A stretch of 39,505 nt of DNA from Halobiforma nitratireducens JCM 10879. GTDB taxonomy: Archaea > Halobacteriota > Halobacteria > Halobacteriales > Natrialbaceae. The notes beneath the pieces were generated by a model that saw nothing but the letters and a program-made list of their open reading frames with translations, made no database searches and had not been told where the DNA came from. Of the stretch, positions 24,899 to 33,500 are shown piece after piece (the stretch's first letter is position 1; each line of letters opens with the position of its first letter). The stretch lies in contig NZ_AOMA01000099.1 of the NCBI RefSeq assembly GCF_000337895.1, positions 1 to 39,505 on the forward strand. The letters run 5' to 3'. Position numbers and translations under genes: made by a program.

Positions 24899-24960
24899 CC
24901 CCGAGGCGGTTCACGGAGAATCGAGGAGAAAGCCCCGCCTTTCAGGGCGGAGAGAATGTC
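24831..24960 (+). ncRNA. Omega-RNA-like right end of the IS1341-type element
   Basis: Outer stem GCCTCGGGGTC (24831-24841) with GACCCCGAGGC (24897-24907), inner hairpin ACGGAAGAC/GTCTTCCGT (24844-24864), second hairpin GAGAGAC/GTCTCTC (24871-24887), then a guide-proximal hairpin CCGCC/GGCGG around 24935-24950. TnpB elements encode their guide RNA scaffold here, overlapping the tnpB 3' end; in Halobacterium such sense-overlapping transcripts have been reported. Whether it is expressed here is unknown. Confidence 0.6.
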
Positions 24961-24998
24961 AACGGTATATCGGCGAGAATACCCCTTCCTCAAGGAGC

Positions 24999-26039
24999 TC
25001 ACTCGAGGTTGTCGGCGTCTCTGTCCCTGTCTCTGTTTCTATCCCTGCCTCTGTCCATCCCCTCGTCCACACCCCAGCCCGGCGTCTCCGGTGCACCCCG
25101 ACGACCCTCCACCGCAGTGGCGAGGTCACTACCCCGGTCGTCGTTCGCCTCCCCTCCGATCCGAGCCGCGTGGCGGTACCACTCGTCGATCGCCGGTCCG
25201 ACCCACGACGCGTCCTCTCGGTCGTCTTCCGGGCCCGTCTCGAGGACGCGTGCTTTCGCCTGGTCGTAGTGATACGCCGAGGTAGCGAGCGTCCCCGGGC
25301 TCGAGGCGGCCGCCACGGCGAGCGTCTCCGCACGGTCGGCTGGTGTCGATTCTCCCGCAGCGATACGGCCGATCGTCCCCGCGAGCCGGTCCGGCTCGGG
25401 GTGACAGAACAGTTTCTCGCCGATCGCCTGGGTGCCGAGCAAGAGTCCGTCTGGGTCCGCCTCGACGTCGGCCTCGAGCAGCCGCGCCGTTCCGGCGTCA
25501 ACCGTCGACTCGACTCGCTCGCACTCGGCGCTTTGCTCGAGCGCGAGGTTGTGTGCGGGATAGGCACTACACTCGGCCGGATACCGCTCGTCGTCGTGGA
25601 GCCGACACTGTAGCGTGTCGGGATCGAGGAAGACGCAGGCCGGTAGCCACCGCCGCTCCTCGAGGCCGAACGGAGCCACGGGTTTGGGCGGCTTCCGGAG
25701 GCCGACGAAGAAGGCCGGCCGGCCCGCGACTGCGGCGAGGGTGTAGCCGTCGATTTCGACGCCGTCGCTTTCGTCGCGGGCCGCCCAGAACCGCGGTGTC
25801 AGAGCCGACGCCATGCCGTCGTCGACGAATCCCCGGACCTCCTCGCGAGTGAGCGGGACGAAGTTGGGATCGTCGTCGAGAGGCTCGCGGCCCCCGGTTC
25901 CGTCGCTGGCCCCGTCGCGAAACGGCCGGTGGCGGGAGCGATCGGCATCCCTCTCCCGGTCGCCGTCACTCTCGAACTCCTCGAGCAGCGGCCGCCAGTC
26001 CATACAACAGGCCGCACAGCCCTCGCAGTTCAACTCCAT
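24999..26039 (-). CDS. YkgJ-family cysteine-cluster (zinc/iron-chelating) protein
   Basis: 346 residues. The N-terminus MELNCEGCAACC holds Cys5, Cys8, Cys11 and Cys12, and ACVFLDPDTLQCRLHDDERY with PAECSAYP completes the cysteine pattern of the YkgJ family (Fe-S or zinc cluster proteins of unknown role). Two regions are low-complexity: an Asp/Arg/Ser-rich stretch at about 24-57 and a C-terminal DRGRDRNRDRDRDADNLE, the latter encoded by an imperfect hexanucleotide repeat (25017-25066). ATG at 26039 places the first motif at the N-terminus. The stop is 38 bases from the IS remnant, so the odd C-terminal tail could reflect slippage or readjustment near that element. Confidence 0.85.
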   Translation of the reverse strand: MELNCEGCAACCMDWRPLLEEFESDGDRERDADRSRHRPFRDGASDGTGGREPLDDDPNFVPLTREEVRGFVDDGMASALTPRFWAARDESDGVEIDGYTLAAVAGRPAFFVGLRKPPKPVAPFGLEERRWLPACVFLDPDTLQCRLHDDERYPAECSAYPAHNLALEQSAECERVESTVDAGTARLLEADVEADPDGLLLGTQAIGEKLFCHPEPDRLAGTIGRIAAGESTPADRAETLAVAAASSPGTLATSAYHYDQAKARVLETGPEDDREDASWVGPAIDEWYRHAARIGGEANDDRGSDLATAVEGRRGAPETPGWGVDEGMDRGRDRNRDRDRDADNLE

Positions 26040-26170
26040 ACTCGTCCGTATCGCGTCGGCGCGGATAACCCTGGCCTCGCTCGAGGTCGGCGTTTCCGAC
26101 GGTGCCACCTGTTTCACCGCTCTCGACGGGGGAGACTCGAGTTGGCGAGGGCGTGAGGGCATGGGGTGCC

Positions 26171-26215
26171 AGGCAGCGAGCAACGAGGCAACGAGGCAGC
26201 GAGGCAACGAGCGGA
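26171..26215. repeat. Short tandem repeat, CAACGAGG/CAGCGAGG type
   Basis: Four to five imperfect units of 8-10 bases (GGCAGCGAG, CAACGAGG and variants). It lies between two divergent genes, upstream of the zinc-ribbon gene at 26257. Only the repetition is visible; no function is suggested. Confidence 0.6.
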
Positions 26216-26256
26216 CCAGGGGAACCACTTTCCCCGTTCGGTTCCCACTCTCGTCC

Positions 26257-26502
26257 ATGGGCAAGGACTCGTGTGATGGCTGCGGCCGAACGGTCAGCGT
26301 TGCGGGAGGGATCGCCAACATCTGGACGTTCGGCGAGAACGACGGGAGCGAGGGTTCCGCGATGACCCTCGAGTTCGAGGACGGTTCCGAACACCTGCTG
26401 TGTTACCCGTGTATGGAGGTCCTGCCGGACAACCCGACCGCAGACGATGTCGAGCGACTCGAGGGGGTCGACGGGGAGACATCTCGACTCGTCGACCGGT
26501 AA
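26257..26502 (+). CDS. Small zinc-ribbon protein
   Basis: 81 residues. Two CxxC pairs, Cys6-Cys9 (DSCDGCG) and Cys49-Cys52 (LLCYPCM), flank a beta-rich, acidic middle (IANIWTFGEND, MTLEFEDGSEH), the plan of a treble-clef/zinc-ribbon domain. The frame is open upstream, but the preceding residues are Ser/Arg-rich and antisense to the YkgJ gene, so ATG 26257 is used. Small stand-alone zinc ribbons of this kind are common and uncharacterised in haloarchaea. Confidence 0.75.
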   Translation: MGKDSCDGCGRTVSVAGGIANIWTFGENDGSEGSAMTLEFEDGSEHLLCYPCMEVLPDNPTADDVERLEGVDGETSRLVDR

Positions 26503-26667
26503 AAATGGCAGTGTCGGTAGCGGCCGCAACCGGGTCGGGGCCGGGGGGTAGGGGCCGGGGACCCGCACGATTCGGCGGCGGTGACAGCAGGACACGATCG
26601 AAACCGCGGCCACGACTGCAACGCGCTGTACCGTGCAACCGCATCGTACCGCAGTCCGCACCGCAAG

Positions 26668-26754
26668 CGGAAGGGGTGGGATTTGAACGCCACGAGGCTA
26701 ACGCCGCCGCGGGCCAGAAGGCACCGCGGTGCTCTACCGCTGAGCGACCCTTCC
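26668..26754 (-). tRNA. tRNA-like gene of unusual shape, identity unassigned (possible pseudo-tRNA)
   Basis: On the minus strand: a perfect 7-bp acceptor stem GGAAGGG/CCCTTCC with discriminator G, then TC, a D-arm GCTC-AGCGGTA-GAGC, and a T-arm with GTTCAAATC in which one extra C disrupts a GTGGG/CCCAC stem. The anticodon arm is CCGCG...CGCGG with a 13-base loop (GTGCCTTCTGGCC) instead of 7, and the variable arm has GGC-GTTA-GCC as in class II tRNAs. Length 86 plus discriminator. A TATA-like AAATACGAAA (about 26779-26788) lies upstream. The anticodon cannot be assigned; degenerate or non-standard. Confidence 0.55.
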
Positions 26755-26989
26755 GCACGTCAATCGGAGGACGGATTTCGTATTTGTTATCAGCCTGTTA
26801 CCCCCGGGTAGACGCCGCATACTCCGCTATACGACTCCCCGATACCGTTTTCACGACCCCGTTGGACCGAACGACTGACGACCGCGAGAGAACTCTCCAC
26901 CGAAGACGCTCCGGCGTTGACCGCTCTCTCCGAATCGACCCGGAACGTCAACGAAAAAGACTTTATCGATATCCGATCGATTGCGGTGT

Positions 26990-27214
26990 ATGGCAGGTGC
27001 GAACGTCGCCGTCCTCGTCGGGAAATACGCCGCCGGTGCGACGCTCGGAACGATCGTCGTCGCATACGGCCTCCAGGAGTTCCTGTCCGCCACCGGACAC
27101 TCGTGGTTCCGACACGCTGCATACCAGGGTAGCGCCATCCTCTTTACGTTCGTTGGCTGGGTGATCTTACTTCTGACCGTGATCAACCTGTACGGCGAAC
27201 TGACCGACTCCTGA
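26990..27214 (+). CDS. Small two-helix membrane protein
   Basis: 74 residues: MAGANVAVLVGKYAAG, a first helix (about 8-27), a short loop with FLSATGHSWFRHAAYQG, and a second strong helix (about 46-67) ending NLYGELTDS. ATG at 26990 is supported by a TATA-like CTTTATCGATAT (26961-26972) at leaderless distance. No family recognised with certainty. Confidence 0.7.
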   Translation: MAGANVAVLVGKYAAGATLGTIVVAYGLQEFLSATGHSWFRHAAYQGSAILFTFVGWVILLLTVINLYGELTDS

Positions 27215-27337
27215 TACCATTGGCGACAGTCAGTACCACACCCGACCGCGTCTCGAGTGCGATCGGTGTGTGCACTGTGTTGTCCGGCAGTGTGACCGTC
27301 TCACCGACACACTCGAGTTCGTCGACCGTCGTGAATG

Positions 27338-27390
27338 TACAGGCCGTCAAGGCGAATGCCACGGGGTTGACCTCGAGGCGGTTCACAGCG
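27338..27390 (+). mobile_element. Minimal IS1341-type remnant: left end joined to right end
   Basis: TACAGGCCGTCAAGGCG then AATGCCACGGGG matches the left-end segment at 24605-24635; TTGACCTCGAGGCGGTTCAC matches the distal stem of the right end at 24895-24914. The whole interior is missing, the junction falling in the shared TTGACC. It lies just upstream of the helicase gene and could influence its promoter. Confidence 0.55.
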
Positions 27391-27428
27391 CGAGCGACGG
27401 TCCGTAGCCTTTAGGATCGGCCCGGTCC

Positions 27429-29312
27429 GTGAGTCGAACGGTGAACCCCGACCGGATCTTCGACGAGTTTCCCGCCCCCAGCTACCGTGGGAACCAGGAA
27501 GCCGCCCTTCAGGACATTCGCGACGCGTTCGCGGCGGGCAACGACGTCGTCCTCGTCCGCGCCCCGACGGGTAGCGGCAAGTCACTGCTCGCACGGGCCG
27601 TCGCCGGCTGTGCCCGGCCCGCCGGCGAGGCCGATCCCAGCGATGCGACGGGGGCCTACTACACGACTCCGCAGGTCTCGCAACTGGACGACGTCGCGGC
27701 CGACGACCTGCTCGCCGATCTCAACGTGATCCGGGGGAAGTCGAACTACACCTGCATCCTGCCCGACGAGCGGAATACGCCGGTCAACCAGGCCCCTTGT
27801 GTCCGCGAACGGGGGTACGACTGCTCGGTGAAACACCGCTGTCCGTACTTCTCCGACCGGGCGATCGCCTCGAACCGGGAGATCGCGGCGATGACGCTCG
27901 CCTACTTCATGCAGACTGCGGGCAGCGAGGTCTTTCGTAAACGCGATGTCGTCGTCGTCGACGAGGCCCACGGCCTCGCCGAGTGGGCCGAGATGTACGC
28001 GACGATCCAGCTCGGCCCCCGTACCGTCCCGTTCTGGGACGACCTGCGGGTCCCCGCTATCGACGACGACCTCGAGCGAGCCGTCCGCTACTGTGAGAAC
28101 CTCTCGGAGAAGTGTACCCGCCGGAAGGACGACCTCCTCGCCCAGGAGTCGCTCACCCCTGCAGAAGTCCGCGAGCGCGATCGGTTGCAGGAACTCATCG
28201 GCGAACTCGACTGGTTCGTCTCGGATTACCGCGATCCCCAGAGCCCGACGACGTGGCTTGTCGACCAGTCCGATCCCTCCGCGAGCGACGACGAAAAAAA
28301 GGAGGGTGGCTCGCTGACGATCAAGCCGATGAACCCCGAGAAGTACCTCCAGCACACCGTCTGGGACCGGGGCAACAAGTTCGCCTTGCTGTCCGCGACC
28401 ATCCTCAACAAGGCCGCGTTCTGCCGGCAGGTCGGCCTGACTCCCGACAACGTCGCGCTGGTCGATGTCGGTCACACCTTCCCCGTCGAGAACCGGCCGC
28501 TGTACGACGTTACACAGGGAAAGATGACCTACGAGCACCGGTCGGAGACGACCCCGAAGATCGCACGCACGATCGTCCGGATCATGCAAGCCCATCCCGA
28601 CGAGAAGGGACTGGTCCACGCCCACTCCTACGACATTCAGGAACGACTCGCCGACCTCCTCTCCGATTTCGGGGTCGCCGACCGTATCCGGACCCACGAC
28701 CGCGACGGCCGGGACGCCGATCTCGAGGCGTGGAAAGCGACCGACGACCCCGATGTCTTCCTCTCGGTGAAGATGGAGGAGGCGCTGGACCTGAAAGGCG
28801 ACCTCTGTCGGTTCCAGGTGCTGTGTAAGGCCCCGTTTCTCAACACTGGCGACTCGCGGGTCGCCCACCGACTCGAGGAGGGCCAGTGGGCGTGGTACTA
28901 CCGCGCCGCCTTGCGTACGGTGATCCAGGCCTGTGGTCGGGTCGTCCGCGCACCCGACGACTACGGGGCGACGTATCTCGCCGACTCGAGTCTGGTGGAC
29001 CTCTTCGACCGGGCCCGTACCGATATGCCACAGTGGTTCGAAGCCCAGGTCGACAGAACGGAACAGCCGGAGCTGCCACAGTTCGATCCGCGGGCGGCGA
29101 TCGACGGGACCGTCCCCTCGGGAGGCTCGGACGCTGGGGCCGCCTCGAGTTCGCGTACTGGGCGCGACTCGTCGTCGACGACTACTGCCGACTCCTCGAG
29201 GAGTTCCGGCAACCCCGGGACGGAGGCGACCGACTCGTCGGGCCTTCGGTCGTCGAACTCGTCCGGATCGTCCTCGAGTCCGCTGGCCGACGTCTGGGAG
29301 ACGGACCGGTAA
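27429..29312 (+). CDS. XPD/DinG-type Fe-S superfamily 2 DNA helicase
   Basis: 627 residues starting with GTG. Walker A APTGSGKS (45-52), an Fe-S domain with four cysteines, Cys109, Cys124, Cys132 and Cys138 (YTCILPDE...APCVRERGYDCSVKHRCPYF), motif II VVVDEAHG (about 176-182), ALLSATIL motif III and motif VI QACGRVVRAPDDYG. This is the order of Rad3/XPD/DinG helicases (5'-3' unwinding, repair or replication restart). The C-terminal 90 residues are a Ser/Thr/Gly/Asp-rich tail, probably disordered. Single gene; the promoter region includes the IS remnant at 27338. Whether it is XPD or a DinG-like paralogue is not decided. Confidence 0.92.
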   Translation: MSRTVNPDRIFDEFPAPSYRGNQEAALQDIRDAFAAGNDVVLVRAPTGSGKSLLARAVAGCARPAGEADPSDATGAYYTTPQVSQLDDVAADDLLADLNVIRGKSNYTCILPDERNTPVNQAPCVRERGYDCSVKHRCPYFSDRAIASNREIAAMTLAYFMQTAGSEVFRKRDVVVVDEAHGLAEWAEMYATIQLGPRTVPFWDDLRVPAIDDDLERAVRYCENLSEKCTRRKDDLLAQESLTPAEVRERDRLQELIGELDWFVSDYRDPQSPTTWLVDQSDPSASDDEKKEGGSLTIKPMNPEKYLQHTVWDRGNKFALLSATILNKAAFCRQVGLTPDNVALVDVGHTFPVENRPLYDVTQGKMTYEHRSETTPKIARTIVRIMQAHPDEKGLVHAHSYDIQERLADLLSDFGVADRIRTHDRDGRDADLEAWKATDDPDVFLSVKMEEALDLKGDLCRFQVLCKAPFLNTGDSRVAHRLEEGQWAWYYRAALRTVIQACGRVVRAPDDYGATYLADSSLVDLFDRARTDMPQWFEAQVDRTEQPELPQFDPRAAIDGTVPSGGSDAGAASSSRTGRDSSSTTTADSSRSSGNPGTEATDSSGLRSSNSSGSSSSPLADVWETDR

Positions 29313-29380
29313 GACAACGAGCGTGGTACTTTTGTGCCGGAGCGACTACGGGAACGGATAGACTGTCGGCCGGAACCCGA

Positions 29381-29467
29381 TCAGAACGCTGCGAGTGCTC
29401 CCCACGCGACCATCGATGTCGCCATCAGGACCGCAAACAGCAGCGCCATGATCTGACTTCTGTCCAT
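29381..29467 (-). CDS. 28-residue hydrophobic membrane peptide
   Basis: ATG at 29467 to TGA at 29381 encodes MDRSQIMALLFAVLMATSMV then AWGALAAF: a charged N-terminus followed by one transmembrane helix. The combination MDRSQ + MALLFA + MVAW resembles very small haloarchaeal hypothetical proteins I have seen annotated, but this is from memory. Convergent with the helicase gene, 68 bases away. A real small protein is likely because the sequence is cleanly amphiphilic and stop-bounded. Confidence 0.55.
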   Translation of the reverse strand: MDRSQIMALLFAVLMATSMVAWGALAAF

Positions 29468-29627
29468 ACGACGCAGTACTACCGGGGGCGGCATGAATGT
29501 CACGACCGACGTTTCGAGTGCAGGTTCGGTCGGCTCCGTGCTGATCACTCTCTCGAACGTTCGATGCTACGGGTCGGAGAACGCCGATGCTACGAGCCGA
29601 CCGTCGCCGACGACGGCGTGGTCGTGG

Positions 29628-30461
29628 TTAGCCGTCCCGCCGGACGCGAGTTCTCGCACCGAGTGCGAGAAGCGCGATCACCGCAGCGACGGCCGTCCCG
29701 ACTGCGGTAAAGCCGGGGATATCGTCGCTGTCGTCGCCGTTGTCGTCGTCTCCGCCATCGGTAGTCGACTCGTCGGTCTCGTCAGTTTCCTCCGACTCCG
29801 TGTCGTCTCCGTCGGATTCTTCCGTTCCGTTCTCGTCTTCGCCGGCTTCGTCGTCGGTCCCGGTCGTGGTGGCGTCATCGCTGTCGTCGGCATCGCCGTC
29901 GTCGTCACTACCGGTATCACCGCCGATACCGCCGCCCCCACCGCCGGGTGCGGAACCGCCATCATCGTCGTCACCGTCGTCCCCCACGATCGGCTTTCCG
30001 TCGCCGTCGGAAACCGACGTGTCCGCGTCGACCAGGCCGAAACTCGGCTCGTCGTCCTCGAGGACGAACGTCACCGTCGCCAGCGTCGGTTCGTCGACGC
30101 TGTTGTCGCCGGTAGTCGACTGTGTGAGGGCCACGTACCCATCCGTATCGGTGTTCTTGTGGCTCATTCCGCCGACGTCCTCGAACTCGACCTGTTCGAC
30201 TGTGGCCTCGTCGGCCGCATAGCTGACGTTCGCCTGGAAGCCGGCAACGTCGCTCTCGCTCGTGGCCACCGCAACAGTGACTGTCTCGTCGCCTTCGTCC
30301 ATCAACTCGAGTTCGACCGTGCCGTCGTCAGTCGCTCCCGGCAGGTCGTCCATCGCCTGGACGCCGCCGGCCATCGCGGCGACCGCGAGGACGACGACCG
30401 CTGCGACGACGAGTAGTCTCGTTCCCCGTTCGATTCCGTTCAGTGTCGATGTCGATTTCAT
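29628..30461 (-). CDS. Surface-anchored cohesin-domain protein with PGF-CTERM
   Basis: 277 residues. Signal peptide/helix at about 15-35, then a cohesin-like beta-sandwich at about 46-160 (VAGFQANVSYAADEATVEQV, GYVALTQSTTGDN, DEPTLATVTFVLED), a Gly/Asp/Glu/Thr-rich linker (161-247) that would be heavily glycosylated or extended, and a C-terminal DIPGFTAVGTAVAAVIALLA (PGF at 249-251, then a helix and RTRVRRDG), the PGF-CTERM sorting signal processed by archaeosortase ArtA. The cohesin region aligns with the one inside the upstream protease. Same strand as the protease, 108 bases downstream of its stop, so probably co-regulated. Confidence 0.9.
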   Translation of the reverse strand: MKSTSTLNGIERGTRLLVVAAVVVLAVAAMAGGVQAMDDLPGATDDGTVELELMDEGDETVTVAVATSESDVAGFQANVSYAADEATVEQVEFEDVGGMSHKNTDTDGYVALTQSTTGDNSVDEPTLATVTFVLEDDEPSFGLVDADTSVSDGDGKPIVGDDGDDDDGGSAPGGGGGGIGGDTGSDDDGDADDSDDATTTGTDDEAGEDENGTEESDGDDTESEETDETDESTTDGGDDDNGDDSDDIPGFTAVGTAVAAVIALLALGARTRVRRDG

Positions 30462-30569
30462 CAGTTACCTCGGTATGTCGATATCGTGTCCGCGTGTCCG
30501 TGTCGCGTCGGTCGTCTCCGATTCGTTCAAAAAATCGCTGGATGGCGATCTCGCTCGCGCGATTCGTGG

Positions 30570-33500
30570 CTACCCTTCGATCGCCTCCGCGGCCGCGCCG
30601 TCGTCGTGGCCGTGGCCGTCGACGATCTCCTCGAGCATGATCGTGACGTCACCCGGGCCGACTTGGCCGTTGCCGTTCATGTCGGCCAGTTCCTCGTGGA
30701 ACGTGTCGGTCGGCTCGTCGCCCGCGAGGTACTGCTGGGTCAGCGTCACGTCGTAGGTGTTGAACTCGCCGTCGGCGTTCACGTCGCCCAACCAGGCGGA
30801 CTCGACGGTGCCGTCGACCGGCAGCACGTCGATTTCGCCGTGGGCATCGTTGACGAAGGTGTTCGCCTCGTCGAAGACCAACTCGGTGCCGCTGGTCTCC
30901 TGCGTGATTGCGAACTCGATTTCGGCGAGCGTCGGCGACTCGGTCTCGTCGTCGCCCTGTGCCTGTGCGAGAGAGACCCAGCCGGCGTCGTTGTTCACGT
31001 TGACCGTCGGGTCCGCGAGGTCGACACCTTCGACGTCCTCGACCTGGAGCACGTCGGGGTCGAAGTGGACCTGCGTCTCGTAGCCAGCGACGGCGTCGGC
31101 GGAGGTGTTGATCGCTACGTCCACGGTCCCGTTGGTGGGGCCGACGTGCTCGCCGTCACCGAACGTGAGCAGGCCGTCCTCGGGTTCCTCGTGGATCGTC
31201 AACTCGTGGCTGACCTCGTCGTCGTCGCTGGCGACGACGACCTCGCCCGTGCCAGCGTCGCTCTCGTTGGTCTCCCAGGTCAGCGAGACCTCGGCCGTCT
31301 CGTTGGCCTCGAGTTCGACCGTCTCGTAATCGACGATCTCGCCGTCGAAGTCGGCCAGCGTGACGTCCTGTTCGCCGGCGTCCGCACCGGCGTTGGCGAC
31401 GGTCACGTCGAGGGTCAGATCGTCACCTTCGATGACCGGATGGGTCGCGTCGGTGATCTCGAGCTGGAAGTCCGTCTCGGGCTCGGGTTCGGGTTCGGGT
31501 TCCACGTCGGAAGCGGCGTACTCGACGGCGTTGCCGAGGATCGCGTCGGCCTCGTCCGTGTACTCCCCGCTACCGACGAACGCCGTATAGCCCAGGTTCG
31601 AAGCGAACACGGTCGAGCTGTCGTCGTCGACAGCGAAGCCGTTGCCGACGGACGTTCCCTGGTGGCTCGTCTCTGCGAGCACGTCGAACTCGGTGTCGCC
31701 GAACCAGGTGTGGTCGCCGAAGACCGCGTTGTGTATCTCGACGGTGTCACCTGCTTGGCCGACGCCGTCGAAGATCGGGTGATCGGCGGTCAACTCGTAG
31801 TCGACCGGCGGCGAGACGAGGTCCTCCTCGTCGGTGTCTGCGGGTTCGCCCGTCACGTCGGAGTGGACGGGGATTCCGTTGCTGTCGATGCCCCACTGAT
31901 CGAGGTAGACGACGCCAGTGTCGCTCCCCTCGGTCGCCTCAATGAACGCTTCGGCGTTTGCGAGGTCGATGTTCTGGACGACGACTGCGTCGTAGCCGTC
32001 CATGGCCTCCTCGGAGGTCGTCGTCTCGGGGACGTACATCGCCGAGAGTTCCGAATCGAGCGTGTCGGCGATGTCCTCGCCGTGGAGGCTGTCGTCGTCG
32101 ACGACTGCGATGGGTACGAGCTCTTCGAACACGGTCGTCGGACCGGTCGTGAGCGCGATCTCCTCGCCCATCCCGGTGAGGGTGTGAGCGAGCGAGAATT
32201 CGCCTTCGGTGTCTGCGGTCGTTTCGACGGCGACAGTCACCTCGTCGTGGTCGACGTCGAGTTCGACTTCCTCGCCGAACTCGACGTGCTCGCCCGCAAC
32301 GTAGAGCGTCGCGTTCTCCTCGTCGTAGTCGCCCTCGAGGTCGACGGCGACCGTCTCGACGTTCGCGACGGAGACGGTCGCTTCGACCGTCTCACCGCCC
32401 TCGACGGCCTCGGGCTGGTCGGCGATCAGTTCGGCATCGAGCGCGTCCTCGAGGTCGAAGTTCTGAACCGTCATCTCCTCTTCTTCGACCGTTACGTCCG
32501 CGCTCTCGCTTGCGTAGCCGAACCCGTCGGCGGTGACGGTGTACTCGCCGGGGGCAGCGATGAGACTGTACTCGCCGTCGGCGTCCGTCGATGCGATCCT
32601 GTCGTCGACCTCGATGGTCGCGTCTTCGATCGGCTCGCCGTCGGTATCGGTGACGGTTCCTTCGATGCCGCTGTCGAGTGCCACGAGGTCGGTCGCGGCC
32701 GCGGCGTCGATGATACCGTGTCCGTACTCCGTGTTCGGTGACTCCTCGACGCCGTCGGGCTGCCAGGCGGTCTCCTCGAGCGCGTCGTACAGCAGGTCAC
32801 GGTCCGCATCGCCGTCGGACGCCGACACCATCAGTGCGAACGTGCCGGCCTTGTGGGGCGCGGACATCGACGTCCCGGAGTAGTCCCCGTCGTAGCCGCC
32901 GCCGGGGACGGCACTCAGCACGTCGACGCCGGGTGCGCCCGCGTTCGGCGTGACGTACTCGTCGGGCCAGTAGTCGGGCGCGTCGGGGTAGGCCTCGTCG
33001 GTTTCGATCCCCTCGCCGCTCGAGAAGCCCGCAACGTCCGCGTTTTCGTCGACGGCACCGCTCGCGAAGTTCGGATAGACGTTGCCCGGTGCGCCGCTGA
33101 CGCCCTGCCCGGAGTTGCCGATCGAGGCGACGAGAACGACACCAGCGTCGCGGGCGTTCTCGGACGGCTCGAGCATCTCTTCCTGGTAGCCGTCGACGCC
33201 GAGGCTCATCGTCACGACGTCGGCGTCGGTGTCGTCGACGGCCCACTCCATCCCCGCGGCGATCTGGGCGAACGTACCGCCACCGTCGTCCTCGAGGACT
33301 TTGCCGTGGTAGAGCTCCGCGTCGGGGGCGACGCCGTAGGCGGGCACGTCGCCGTCAGGGTCGGTTGGGCCGACGACGGTGCCGCTGACGTGGGTCCCGT
33401 GACCGCTGCCGTCGTTGGGCTCGGTCTCGATCGGGTCGCCGCTGGCGTCGAACTGCTGCCAGTTTTCCGGTGCGATCTCGAGGTCGGGATGGTCGTCGTC

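Larger units (their letters stand above)
24604..24960 (+). mobile_element. Internally deleted IS1341-type (TnpB-only) element
   Basis: Begins with a left-end-like segment (TACAGGCTGTCGAGGCG at 24605-24621, hairpin CCACGGGG/CCCCGTGG about 24626-24646) and runs directly into the last part of a tnpB gene, then a structured right end with a terminal hairpin CCGCCTTTCAGGGCGG (24935-24950) and GAGAATGTC. The transposase N-terminus, catalytic domain and any tnpA are absent. The element is flanked by the SDR gene and the 3' end of the YkgJ-like gene. Confidence 0.7.

Noticed and set aside
24604..24960. Intact transposase/TnpB gene
   Set aside because: Only the last 80 codons remain; the catalytic domain and first half of the zinc ribbon are missing.
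27183..27386. 67-codon minus-strand frame and 64-codon plus-strand frame over the minimal IS remnant
   Set aside because: They run through the left-end/right-end junction of the element and have no independent support; the conserved signal there is the element sequence itself.
27582..28868. 428-codon antisense frame to the helicase
   Set aside because: Helicase motifs are all on the plus strand; the antisense product has no motif.
30486..32741. 751-codon open frame on the plus strand opposite the subtilase gene
   Set aside because: It is the antisense shadow of a GC-rich, acidic gene; its residues (Val/Gly/Arg/Asp-rich) match no family and the minus strand encodes clear protease, cohesin and dockerin domains.
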